Origin: Anopheles merus | Taxonomy: Eukaryota > Arthropoda > Insecta > Diptera > Culicidae | Direction of reading: 5' to 3' | Length of the DNA: 64,000 nucleotides | Assembly: GCF_017562075.2 (NCBI RefSeq) | Contig: NC_054083.1 | Coordinates: forward strand, 35,939,755 to 36,003,754 | Shown here: positions 9,008 to 22,700 of the stretch, piece by piece | Numbering within the stretch: position 1 is the stretch's first letter | How the letters are laid out: each line of letters starts with the position of its first letter | Program-made: the position numbers and the translations under genes | Notes under the pieces: generated by a model | Seen by the model: the letters and a program-made list of their open reading frames with translations, nothing else | What the model was told of the DNA's origin: nothing | The model's database searches: none

Positions 9008-12000
9008 GTGAGCATCGCAAAGCCCTCCGGGCACTGGGATAGGCACAACATTCCAATAGCACAGGAAGCTCCCAAAACTCTAGCTGGAATGTGTATCGGA
9101 ACAGCGGGCGGATTTCGGGTACTGATAAGCGTGCTCGCGTTGACATATCTGCCACTCATTAATTATCCGCAATCGGTTCAAGTCCGGGTTCACACAACCC
9201 CGGTCCCCGTCAACTGGCTACACCCAGTAAACCTGCGATAAGTGAGACTCTAAGGAGGAGGAACAAAGCTGCCACCTGACCGGCCGAGCTGTGGGAACCA
9301 GCGCGCCAACACACTGTGGTTAGAAATCAATTTCTCAAACCCTCCGTGGCCATCGCGGCAGCAACACGGTGGTGTAGTGTTTATCTTTGCGCAAAAAAAA
9401 AATGACTAGAAGGCATATGCCGGCCAGAGTGAAGAGGGAGAGAAATAGCCAAAAAATGGTAATTTTTTCCCGCCCGAGCTCGATCCGATACGGCGAAGGT
9501 TTATCAATCCGTTTTGCCTTAATGTCGAGATGCGCGATGCGCCGACCGGACGGATATCTGGGATTGGGTTTTAGATAGTGATATGGAGGGCTCGGTGAGG
9601 ATGTGTGATCTTTGTGTGACTCGGTGGGAAAGTGTTCGGAAGCGTACAACGAAAGAGGAGTTATCTATTTTCTTAGACGTAACATATCGGGGTTTTTTTT
9701 AAAACGTAAAGTTCGGTGAGAAATGGTTAGGTCCTATATTTTTTGGGAAATAGTTCATAGATTGGAGAAAGTATATTGATTAATTTTAATAAATTATAGA
9801 GAGATCAATTATGCACATTTTTTTAGAGAATTTGGTTATTTTACATGTTGCATAATGAAGACTTCTTCAGTCTCCACAGTACAAACACTTGCTACAGCCC
9901 ACCATTTTGGCCCAAGCTGACCATATAGCCCCGAATTTCCATACTTATTATTAAATCTTGTTCCAATACCCATAATCATGCATTGATTTGCAATAACCAG
10001 GCAATAATAGTACGATGCCATAAACATACCCAACAAATACTATCTTACGAAGTGTTTCACATGCAAAGCAAGACACAAAACTGTGTGAGAAACGTTAAAA
10101 TACCTTCCAAGAATTCCAATCCCCAAATTTGCTAATTACTATTTGCATACATCGGTAGAAAAAAAATCATTCCAATATGGGACAAAACATTCCGCACGCT
10201 AAAGACACACATACAAACAACCCCTGAAAAGCCAGACGATATTAATAATGATAATCATAATCATATTTATCGGCCTGAAATTGCACACACACACTCTTTC
10301 ATTTGCAACGATCGAATACAGCGATTGGATTTCAATGAATGTAACAGCAGATTATACAGATCATCCCTTCATGGAACGGTTTACTTTTTTAATTCTTTTC
10401 TTAACCCAAAATTCCCCTTCTCTCAAACACTCGTTCGCTTGGAACACAGACTTCCCGAGATCTCTTCTGCTCGAGGTCGCGAGTCGCACCAGAAACGAAG
10501 ATATCAAACACCTGCCGCAGCAAAAGAGCGAACGTGAGAGAGGTCGACGGTGACTACCCAACGCCGAAAGAAATCGGTTGAAAACGCCAGGATAGACAGA
10601 GAGATAAAACACGATTGGATTGTTGGCCACCACCGCAACAACAACCAAGCTAAGACCATCTGCCCGTAGTGGCTGGGTTTTACGGCGAGAGTCTCGGCTT
10701 CGTCTTCCTTTCATCGAATGTCGATCTTCGGGGGCCGTCGTCGTTGAAAGGTTTAGGGCAGCGCTGAAGGCACGATCAAACGAAAACCGGAGCTACTACT
10801 CCCCCTCCTTCATCTCACACGAAACACACAGCAAACGAACAGATCGTTTTTTTTTATTGCGGGATTTGAGACCCAAGAAGAGACTTGGAACTGGAACGGC
10901 AGCATATTTCACGCAGTTCCGATTTTTGTTTTCAACGTCTCTCCTTCTCTTGCCGAGCTGCTGCTAGAGCACCAAGGGGGCATGATCTCAGGCCCCAATC
11001 GCTTCGATAGGAGAGCTAACCTTCTGGTGTGCAATTTATTACTCTTCACTGTTTTGGGGAGCTCGTGCATACGTAGAACCGTAGGCACCAAGCGTCCGGG
11101 ACAGTGCCGTTGTTCGGCAGCCGGATCGATCACCTTTTTACGATCGATCGTACGAGGTGGTTTTGGGTCGCGGAACGAGAACGTGTTATTATTTCCTATG
11201 CACCGGTGCTGCTGCACACTGCGGTAAGGCCGCCGCGCGTCGGTTGATTATGTTGTGATAAAACGAGTGCTTGCCTGAACGCTGCAGTGTGGCGAACCTG
11301 CTGTTGGTTGGTATTATTTCACCGCGATACAGTGGTAACCCCATCATCAACGTCAGCTATCATCAGGTTTGATCATCGGATCGGTGGGAAATAGCAGACC
11401 TATTTCGGAAAAGGGGTTTGATTTATTTAAAAGTCTGATAATGCTTGCTAGTATTCTGTTAGAATATTACCCAGAAAATGGCGAAGAAAACTACGATAGA
11501 ATCATGTAATAAATTGAAATAATTCACTATACACGCAATGTTGCCATATGTTACAAAACCCGTTGCCGAAATTAAGTCAAATATACCTCCTTTCCCCCTT
11601 TGCTAAAGATGGTATCGCCTACAAGTGGGACCACGTTTATTCGACAAACAGTGGGAAAACACGCCTGCTAACCACCTGTCATCTTTTGGAGCAATGCTTG
11701 AATGCATCTTTCACGTTGCAAAAACCATCCTCCTCGCAAAGGCACACACGCATGAGCGTACAGAATTCACCCATGAAAAAAAAAAGACGAAACTGGAAAA
11801 ATGCACCTACCCTGGTGTAACGAGATGCACCGAAGTCCTGCACCGAGAGATGCTGCTGCGAGCGACCATTCAAGATGGATGGCCCGGTTTATTTCGGAGC
11901 TATAACTCCTGCACCAGCAGCACCAGCAGCAAGTGCTCCTTCAAACAAGTAGCTCATTAAACGTCATCGATGGGAAGCAACACTGTGAGAAGAGGAGGGG

Positions 12001-15000
12001 ACAAAAACGGGCGGGAGAAAGCCAACATGAAATTGAACCACGGAACGTCGGAAAAATGAAGCCGAACGGTCCGACACGAAACTGGTTCCGCACGTTGTTT
12101 TCCTTCCTTCTTTCTGTGTTTGTCTGCAGTATTTTTTTTTTTTTTTTGTGCAGATGCGCTTTCGATTTTTGACTTGTTTTGTACGTTGGGAGGAATAATA
12201 TCTGTGTTCTTTTTGTTTTTGTGCAAGAAGTAGAAAGGAATATGTTTTAAGCCGTTGTAGTTTGAACTGAAACTGGTTCAAATTTGGCCAATGATGAATC
12301 GGAGTGACAAAAGTACGAAACCATTGCAAGGCTTTAAGCAGCAATTAAGTGTGAGTCTTTTCAAAGTGAACATAAAATGTAATTAGTCTCAGAGCAATAG
12401 GGAGAATTAATCAGGTTTTGAACATCACAGAACGGTACTTCAGTCGGAATGATTCAACTTCGAACAATTCAACCCATACTGCTGAATCTGAACGTGCAAT
12501 TTTGTATCAAACTTCTTCTGCCGAAGTGAATAGAATTGATCGTTCGGCACTTGTATGGACGTCTTTGCAGAAATGCAGCTCAATTAGGACACCCGCAATG
12601 ATAATGAAGGTGTCCCGCTGCGTAATATCCTGGGTTACCTTCATGGACTGCTTTAATTTCCGTCAATTTTACCCATTTTTTTCCTTCCTGTTTCATCTTT
12701 GCCGTAAAACACGTTGAAAATAAGCATTTTCTGATGATTGTTCCATTGGAATCAAATATGCCAGCAGGAGGTATTATAACAATGCACTCAAGCAACATTG
12801 TACACATTGCTGCACCCGATTATGACTCACTTACTTTGTGCGGTGTGTGTGTGTGTGTGTGCAGTACAAACCTTACCAAAACTGTTAATACTCAAGCGTT
12901 AATTTATTGAGCAACCACAGAGACTCTCGTTAACCACATTCTTATTCGATTAAGATTTTCAAACAAACGCTGGCACATGCTCTGGCCACCGGCTGCTGGC
13001 CAATGCACACAACTTCATCAACGAGCGTCATCAACCTGCGCCTGACTGCGCTACCCACTGCTTCATGACCGGACCCAAACGCGGCACGGCACACCAAACG
13101 TTAAACACCGTTCCCCTCATTTCGAATTGTCCCACAATGACACTTCAGACGGGTCAGAATGAAATCGCACAAACAAAAAAACGCGCTCTCAAATGGAAAG
13201 CTAAACAAAAACAAAGGGGGCACACAAATACGATCCCCAGCACCCCTCGAGGCAGGTTCGGGGGGTAGTACACCTTGATCAAATATTGATGTTTACATCG
13301 GGCAAGCGGCGAGCCACCGAGGTGATGCGTTGGAAATGGTGTGGGGGGGTGAGAGCGTTATAATCACGCCAACGACAAAATGCCTCTCCGCCGGCGTACC
13401 TGTGCGCAACACGTCAAATTGAAAGTAAAACAAAAGCACCCCAAGATCCCAAATTCGATCCGAAGTGTGTATGGAAAACATTAGAACAAACTTTGGTGTC
13501 TTCGGTTTGCTTTTCAAATGTCATTCTTGTGGATTTAAATTGAAGGGGAAGGCTCGGGAGGTTTTTTTTCGAAGATTTTGTTGTGTATGTACCGTAAATA
13601 ACAAACAGCAAGCGACACTTTAAACAGAAGTGGCCAATGTTACGCATAATGAATGCGTAAGCTCTCTGTGCCTCTCTGTCGTCTACGATCGGGGGCGTTT
13701 TCCTTCTTTCCCATTCTACTGCTGCTTTAAAACGCAAGCTTCCAAACTCATTCGCAAAACATTGAACTTATCTACTGGCCACAATTGGACAGCCTAGTTC
13801 TGTGATGGTTTTGTACGGAAGGGGAAAAAATACACGAACGAGGCTCATAAAGCATAAACCTGCTCCAAGTAAATGTCGCAAGCTTCGCCGGGTTGCGTTT
13901 GTTGCTACGAAAAAAAGGGAAGAAATTCATTCAGACATGCTGGTAGCTATGAATAGACAATGGTGCGATGGTAAAAGAAGGAACAAAACTCAAACTACCA
14001 GAAGTGAATACAACTAAATTCTCAAAACAAAGCACATATCGAGCATGCATTCTTATTCCCAAAGCAAGAAAGCAAAGGAACAAAAACCCCGCAATGATAA
14101 ATTAAGCTAATGGAGTTTGAAGCAGCATGCACACCGACGGTTTTGCCACCATCAGGAGGATATGTCAAAACGCAGAACAAAACCAAAAACCGTTCTGTGC
14201 GCACAACCGAGGAAAACAAAGCACCGAAAAACTGACCATCATTTGCCAATTGCAAAACGATGAAACGAAAGGCTTCGCTTGTTGGAATGGGTTTTGACTG
14301 CTCCTTTTTTAATAGCGCATTTAATAAGCCAGTTGCCACAAAAAAAAACCGAGAGCTCGAGGGGAGGCAAGAAAATGCTCTGCCGTCAAAGAACAACCGC
14401 CACGCAACCGCACTTGATAGGTGTAGCGTGTGCAGGTTGCGTTCGGGAACGCGTTTTGCTTAAAGTAAATGATTATTTAAAACAACGACGAAATAATAAC
14501 AGCGATCCAGCTTTCTGGAGGCTAAAGTACATCCATTCCGCAACTCAAGCCACTCCAAAATTTGGGAGGAGGATCGGCGTTGATCGGTGGTTAAGAAGCA
14601 GGAAGTCAACCTGTCCTTACGATTCCGCGAAACCGATCATAGTAGGTAGCGCTGGTGTCTTCTTGCCTACCGATTTCCAAGACACCTTCCAAAAGATGCC
14701 CCAATTGCTCCCTCGAAATGGCCGATCAATCGGTGTTCGGGCTGACCCGCCTTAAACCTGCCGACGGTTTTATTTGGCCTGCATGTACAACGAGTGTTAG
14801 ACCGGCTCACACCGGCACAAACACTCATACACACACACGCTCAACAGTGTTCAAAAGTAGAACCACAGTAACAGGGGAGCTATACTTTTTCCTCTGTCTT
14901 TTCCTTGTGTTGAGAAGAACTCCAGAGCATTCAGACACTCACGCGCGTATTCTTTCGCTACCAAAAGGCGCTACCCAACAGCACACGATCACTTGGCGAT

Positions 15001-18000
15001 CATTCCGTGATTCTGATTGGAAAATTAGCGGAAGCTTTTAAGGCCCCTGCACCGATGGTGTTTCGCCCCCTGGCTTCCCACCGGGAGGGAACGATCGCAC
15101 GCGCACATTGCTCGGATCAAAGCACACGTCCGAAACGAAGACGAAACCGAACGTTTTGTAACAGACAGGGGTCAATCGGACGGCCAGCAGAGAGCAAGAA
15201 GCGGGAGTTGGGCGTGAGCGATATGCGCTTTTACCTCCGAACCGTCCGAGACCGGATGTGTGAGCGATCGCCGGTTAGAGGGATTCCAGTTAACGAGACG
15301 CTGAAAGACACACACACAACAGCCTTCACAGGCCGATTAGAGGGAAGCGCGAGCTGAGAGCATTAGAGTCGATTGATTTCGCTGACTAATCGATCGTGCG
15401 GTACACGCGAGAGTAGTGCTGCGCAGATAGACATGTTTTGCTCCGGTTTAGAGCTACCTAAGGCCGGGTTTATTGAACCAGCGGGACGATTTGGTGTTCG
15501 GCATGGAGCAGAACTTGTTCGTGTTCAGAGGATTTCTGTAGAAGCTGTCCTTGTGTGAGAAGAGACTTTCACGAATAAATATTAATTACAAATATAAAAT
15601 GATATGATATCGAGGCATTTTTAGTTCCTGGAATACTCTTAGCTCCTCAAATAAACGCTTAGTCAAACAAAGTTCCTTCAAACTGATCAGAGCTGAAGAT
15701 TTCCATCTCACAAATTGCCTGATAATGTGGCGCAGACATTAAAGCTTGTTGAACATGTCAGACTTCTTCCAGCTCGTTCCGTTAGCGCAAACGGCACACG
15801 GTATATCTCATTCTTTGATATTCCAAGAATTGCGTCTACATGGCCTTTAACATCCACGAGCTATGCTCGTCCATGTAGCCGACAAGCGATCATAAAATGT
15901 GAGCTACACCTTCCCGAGAAGTTGTAACAACTCCGGAATCATCTGCCGTAACACACGTTGCATCTGCCTGGGTAGCAGTCCAAACAGACCCTTACCACGA
16001 TCATTTGTTTACGATTACAAGAACGTCATTGCACCTGACGGTTTCCAGCGTAGGTGACGGTAGGATGGACCCTTTTTCAAAAACAATGCACTACACTCGT
16101 TCTAGATCACAGTTTTATTGCACTTGCGCATAGTGGTACAGCAATGAAGAAAAAAACAACACACCCGACAAAATGCGAGCATCGCCCCTTTGGAGCTAGA
16201 GCACATCAACGAGTTCATTTGTTTCCGTTTTTTATGAGCCCACATTATGACACCCGCGTGACTGTGTGTGTGCGTGTGTGCCAAGCTCTTCTGCTGGAAC
16301 GGGAGGCAACACAGCAAAAAAACACAACAACGTCAAGACGTACCTGAGACAAGGCCCAAACGGACTAGACCGCGTGAACGCACTTCTATTAGATCAACCA
16401 ACGAACCATGACGAAGACACATAAATACTACCACACGCACACACACACATACACAAGCAAGATGAAGTGGAGCTAGGTTGGGAGGTCTTAAGGTATGCTA
16501 AAGAATCACCTTTCCCAAACCCCGGCCCTACCCCGCCACACCTAAGAGCCGGTTGTTATTTTCCTGTTATCGTAAAACAAACGATTTCTACCGACTGCGC
16601 ACACAAGCGAGGAACCTCATTTCGTTTGCGCTACCTTTGCCTTCTCTCTATTGGACGCTAATAACTTTGTGGCTTTCCTTCCTTTTGTGTGTTCCGTAGG
16701 GGGAAACTAATCTGTGCTCTGCTTTCAAGCACACACATACACACACATGTGTATGTGCGTCTGCATTGTCTTCCAGAATGGCTACCAGAGTTTCGCTGCT
16801 ATTAAAATGCAGCCACGCTGCGGCCGACGCCGCTCAAGTGGTCCATGAAAAGCAATTGAAATTTATTCGAATTTAATCAGTGCAAAGCAGTTGAGAGAGA
16901 CAGACCGGGCCGCTCGGGTTGGAAAGCTGCGGGTCTTATTTGTACTATTCATGTTGCGCTGCCGACATGTGGAAATGGTTACGCGCCCAGCTTAGCTGAC
17001 CCATGACGAGCTACCGTGGGAACTGACCGTACTGGCTGTCAAGTCTATAAAGAACGCCACACGCTTCCGTGGATCTTGCCTAGAATCTCCAGTTTCTGCT
17101 TCTTCTTCTTTTCTTCGCTCAAATTCATTGCACGCAAATTCTCAGTTGCGCAAGTGCGCCGGTCTAGCAGGAGCACACGGTGCAAGCAAAACACATTGGA
17201 CTAGAAATTTGGACATATGGTAAATATTGACCGACACAGCGTAAAAAGCAAACCTCCATCGGCACACGGATAAGATAAGAGAAATGAGGCATCTTCGTAG
17301 TCGGCACGTCCGCGAGCGGATACACCAGTTCCGGTGAGACGGACGAGAGGCTTTCGTTTCGGACTTTTACCAAGAATAGAGGTTAGATATTGGTTGTGTT
17401 GCACAGGAAAGGTCTCAACCGCCATGTTGATAATGTTGTTTATATTTGAAAAGAGTATACACAGAAAGTTTCTCATTTCAACATAAACAACATTCTTTGA
17501 TAACTTTCCTAAAAATGAACGTTCTTAAAAAGAAAGCTCCTAAAAGCCAAGAATTCTTCAATTTATTCAAATATCAGTCAATATCCTTCTTCCTAACCGA
17601 ATATCACAAATTTCTAAATGATCGTATTGTGCTCCGGTATGCAAATAAGTCGCTATCGTCAAATAGTGCTCCCATTCTTTGCCTGACACACACGGTGGGA
17701 CGTCAAACATGTAGCCCCGCTCCGTTCAACGCCATACGAGGAACGATAACGACAATACGAGCATTTCTATTGCTCCAATCTTTGCGAATGCCCTCGAAAA
17801 AAATGGTCTCTTAACACGATCTTTTGCATGCAAAACGTGACAGGTTTCCGCTGCACCGGGAGAGTTCTTCGTTTTCCGGTCTGTCTCTTGTCATGTTTCT
17901 GCAGGGCGGGTAAGGGAGGCAAACCAGCCAGTCCCGTAGGTCAATCCAGCCAGTGCACCTGCTGTGTAAGAGTGTTTAGATGAAGAGCAAAAGGGCGCTG

Positions 18001-19722
18001 CTGGCGCTAGGTGCACCGCCAGGCGATCCAGTTATCTTGGGTCTCGGGTCTGTCCATGACATTGCTACCGCAAATGTCATGATCACGATCTTGGACTAAA
18101 CATCCAAGCATGCGGGAATGTCGTGCAGCTTTGCGCGCATGTCCCACCTGTCGGTGACAAACACATTACAGTCGGGAATTTCTTCAACTGTGACAGTTGA
18201 ACGACTTTTAATTTGTATCAAGTCGTCTCTTGCAGAGACGTTATGGTAATATCTTCCAATAATATAAAAGCATTCAACTAATCTCTTTTCTTTCTTTTCT
18301 GTTTCCTTCCACAGGATCTGCAATCATTCGGTGCAATGATGCTCGGTGGTGGTACTGGTGCTGGTGACGAGGTTCCTCCTGGCGTTCCGGTGGATCCCGC
18401 GATCGACGCGAGTGTAGTCATAAGCAAGCGCGACAACTCTGCACCGTACGGGCGGGCAGACAACAGTGAGAATGAGCTGGTGCGTGCGGACGCGAATAAG
18501 TTAGTGACCGGGCCCGGGGAGGACCCACGCCGTCGGACACTCGATGGCCACCGGATACCGCCACCGCCGGCCGTTACCGGCACGCCCAAGCCACCCACCA
18601 CCGAGCTGGACGATCTGCTGATCAGCGTGAAAACGACCAAAAGCTACCACGACACGCGGCTCGAGATGATCATCAAGACGTGGTACCAGCTGGCCAAGGA
18701 ACAGGTAGGTCCACCGAAACCGCACACCGAGTGTGGTCAACTGTGCGCACTTAATTGTAATTCCAATACCGTTCGATGGGGGGTAGAAAGATTTCTTTGT
18801 TCTTGTGCCGACCACAAACCAACCAACCAACCACCAGCGGCAGTAGCCCCAGCAAGAGGGGAAACAACTTGCCAGCTTTTGCGCATTTAATTTCCCCCTC
18901 TGCACGCTGCAACAAACTTCCGCCCGCTTGTAATGGTTGCGTGAAGGCGACGTAGTTAAGTCTACAGTTTAAGGTGAAGAGATGACTAAGTTTCTTGGCA
19001 AAAAAAAAAACAACACAAAGTCTAAACTTCATTTTATAGCTACGGCGGGTAAAGTTTACATGCAAGTTCTTCTTGCGGGCGGTTGCTTTATTATTTATTC
19101 GCTCTTGTGAAGGAAAATAGTAGTCAACCCTCGGGAAAACTCACCACGGCCGCTGCTGCGGCATGCGACGAACGCGCAATTGTTCTGCATGACGAAGCGT
19201 AAACTTCATAAAACCGCACACGCATTCAGGGAGGGGGCGGAGACCTTGCCTTTAAGCAGAGTCAGTGAGGCCACGTTCCTTTGCAAGCTTTGAGGGTTTG
19301 AAGGAAAATACAGGCACACACAACAAACGCACACACACATACTCCAAAAAGTGCAGGGCTCTGCATAAGTTTGCATTCAGCATAAAGATATTAAGAAACC
19401 TTGCACACACACACACACTTTACTGCCTGTCTCTCCCATTTCTCCCGCCTTGCTCGGGGTGAAAAGAAAACTTTTTCCTTTGTCCAATATGAAAAAAAGG
19501 TTTGGTGCCCGCTCTTTGTGGCTGGCGTCTTGAACCGTCCCGCGGGCGTCTTGAACCGTCATTGAATAGTGGCGTAGTCTCTCTCTCTCCTAAGGGGTAT
19601 GTAATTATTTCTGAAGTGTAAAATGATAACCTATTCGGGTGATAAGAAAACAAAGCATAAAACAACATCATCGGCAGCCAACAATGCCTGCGGTTCGTTG
19701 AAGTGTGCGCGCAACACTGCAG

Positions 19723-19753
<31 letters not shown>

Positions 19754-22700
19754 GCGACTTACGGTGGAGGTGTAATCGGGCGTAATTTGAGACACATTGG
19801 GCTTTTCTTTCCCTGCTTGCCCCTACTCAAGGGTTGTTAATTAAAGGCCGGCTTACGTTACAAATCTTGCTAAGCTATTTGAATTGACCCAGAAGCTCAG
19901 TTCGGCACTCGGAGGGAAGAAACGGGGCAATAAGTTGGATAAATCTTTTTCAATGATTTATTTCTATACTCCAAAGCGACCGAAGTGGCAAACCTTGGGA
20001 TGCAGCGACGCTCTCCGAAGGCATTACTTTTCTAGCTTCCGACACTTTATACTTTCTTTGCTCACTTTAAACCACAAAGCTGTGGCTTTGAAAAGGGGCA
20101 AGAAAACAGAGAAAATGGTACCAAACAAAATCCACAACATAAACCGATGGGATTAGGCAAGGTAATTGCAGTGCAAAATGGGCCATTTTTGAGGCAAGCT
20201 AGTTTCAGGAAACGCCCGACAACAACCTGCTTCTGTCTGCTCCATCCCAAGATTCTTTAAATCCTTCCTTCCCCCTGTCCAGTTCCTTTTGAATCATCGC
20301 ATGCCCTTAGTTCGGTTGTATAAGCATTAATTAAAAGCGACAAGCACAAAACCCTTGAGCCTAGAAGCGAAGCAACGCAAGCCGAAAAAAAAGGGATTGA
20401 TATAAGAAAATTAAAAACTACCAACTTAATTACTGCCACGTGCATCTTCAAGGCGATCGAGAATGGATAATGAATGGGTTGGGCTGCGAAAGGGAAATAA
20501 GCAAAAAAGGACATGGATTTATGAAAACATTTGCTTGTCGTGCAGCTGCCGGTGAAGCGTTCGACCGATAAGCATTGCAGATATTATACAACAGGCAGGC
20601 AGGAATCTTTTGAAAGGAATTAGAAGTGAAAAAACAGTGCACAAAGCGCGGTTGGTAAATTTGGCGACGGGTTTATCACTCTCTCGTTTTGTGGTCAATT
20701 AAGCATGCTATAATTGAAAACATTTCCCCACGGAGAGATAATACAAAGTTCCAGCAGACAATGTATTTTTCAACAAGAACAACAAAAACCCGTTCAGTTT
20801 GTTTATACAAAAAACCCTCCCTTCAAACTCAATCATGCGATGTTGTGCCCACTCGTGTTGATGGCTAAATAAAATCGAACCAGTTGATTGCAAAACTAAT
20901 AAAAAAAAGCCCCGTAACCTCCAGCCACTATGACAATCGTTGATGGCAAACAAACTGGTGCAGAATATCGCCCGAGCCATTCCGTTTCTTCAACGTTGTT
21001 GCAACGAGATCCTGCCGCGTCATTCGGTTGCAATTAAGATGTTTTTGCTTTGCATCTTTGCTTATTACTTTTGCAAAGTTGCACACACATAAAAAAGCAA
21101 CACAGAGCAGCAGCTTCGCTCCCGTTTTCCCATTTCGTCACAGTGCTGCTGCAACAATGATACAAAAGTTTTTCCTCCCATTGTCTGAGGATAAGTTGAT
21201 TTGTTTGTTTGCTTTAAGCAGCACTTGCGATCGATCAATTTTCACACCCTCGACCGATAGCGGAGGTTGTCGCTTCTGTCAATCGTTCCGTCGGACGGAC
21301 CGTTTGTGTGAGATCTTCATTAGCGAGGGACACCATCATATCGGTTATTTGAGCGTACTAACTGGTTTAAATTGCATTCTTGGATGCTCTACTTTGTTCG
21401 AGAAGTTTTTGTTGCTTTGAAAAAGTAACGTTTTCCCCCTTTCAAGTCAGCTCTAATTTGTTCTAATTTTCCTTTCCACTTCTTTCAACCCCATCAATCT
21501 GCGCAGGTCAATCAAGGTGCATGTTTTACATTTCATCACGACGTGTTGACGGGTTTTTAATTGAATCTAGAAACCTGGCACGTTTCTCTTACGCACCGGC
21601 CCTCGCAAGCACATCAGTTGAACAAAACATATGTTGTTGCGCTGCCCTCCCCTGTGCGCTCTCCGATCAACAAACACACCCAAAGCTATGAGGCAGCCCG
21701 TGGCGCACAAACTATGATCGATTACGAACGCAACGTTCGCCTTTGTGTAAACGAAACCAGTTCGCAGCGGAAATATCATCTCAAATGGCTGGCGACGAAC
21801 CTGGCCTACGTCTAATCAAATCAAAATGCTCCAAACACACACACAGTTTGATCCCAGTCTTCCTGTCACTTTGTTGATGTTGTTTCCCCCTTCCCTTCAT
21901 TTCTCATGCGTGACACGGTGCTGCGAATGGAGCAGTAAATTCCAACATCTCCATAGCACCTGCGTCTAAAGCCACCGGCTAGCACACACACACCTCGTTA
22001 ATCCTCACTTTCCGCATGATCGATCAATTGCGTTTTGACAACTGAGGGTCACTCTCAGGGACTGAAACCGACACATTGTACGCGGGATCCGGGGTCTACG
22101 AAACTCATTAAAATGACGTTTGCCACAAACGGACATCAACAAGTTTGCAACATTCTTACGGGATTGGATGAGTTCGTTTCGCGAAATTATCGCGTAAATA
22201 AGGTGGATATTGGATTCCCGCCGACCCGGCTGCTCACAAATTAAAGGTAGAAATGGCAAGGTCTTCCGCCCCAGTGGTAGCGATAGTTCCAACCAACTTC
22301 TTATCCTTAAGCTGCCACACCATCAATCGAATCGATCTTATTCGACCGATCTCTACCCCTTACGGGGTGAAGCGTTTCATCACCCGCTGCGCTGCGGGTA
22401 CGCCGGGCGAATCAATTAGTTACATTGTTCCAGAAGCGAGACGGTACGAGAAAATCGACCGATTTCCGATCTCCAGCTGGTTTCAATTTCATCGCCTTGG
22501 GAATAAATTGCATTTCGCCCTAGGCGGTGCGCGAGACTTCATTACCTCAAGCGGGCTTTTGGTCGGTTTACACCGGCGCATCCGTGACCTTCGAAAATGC
22601 TCCAACCGCAAACCCCGTTGCATCAATCGATCCGTTGCAGCTGCATCCTAGACGAATCGATAATGATGATCGGTCTTCGTCTTTGGCGTTCTCGATTTCA

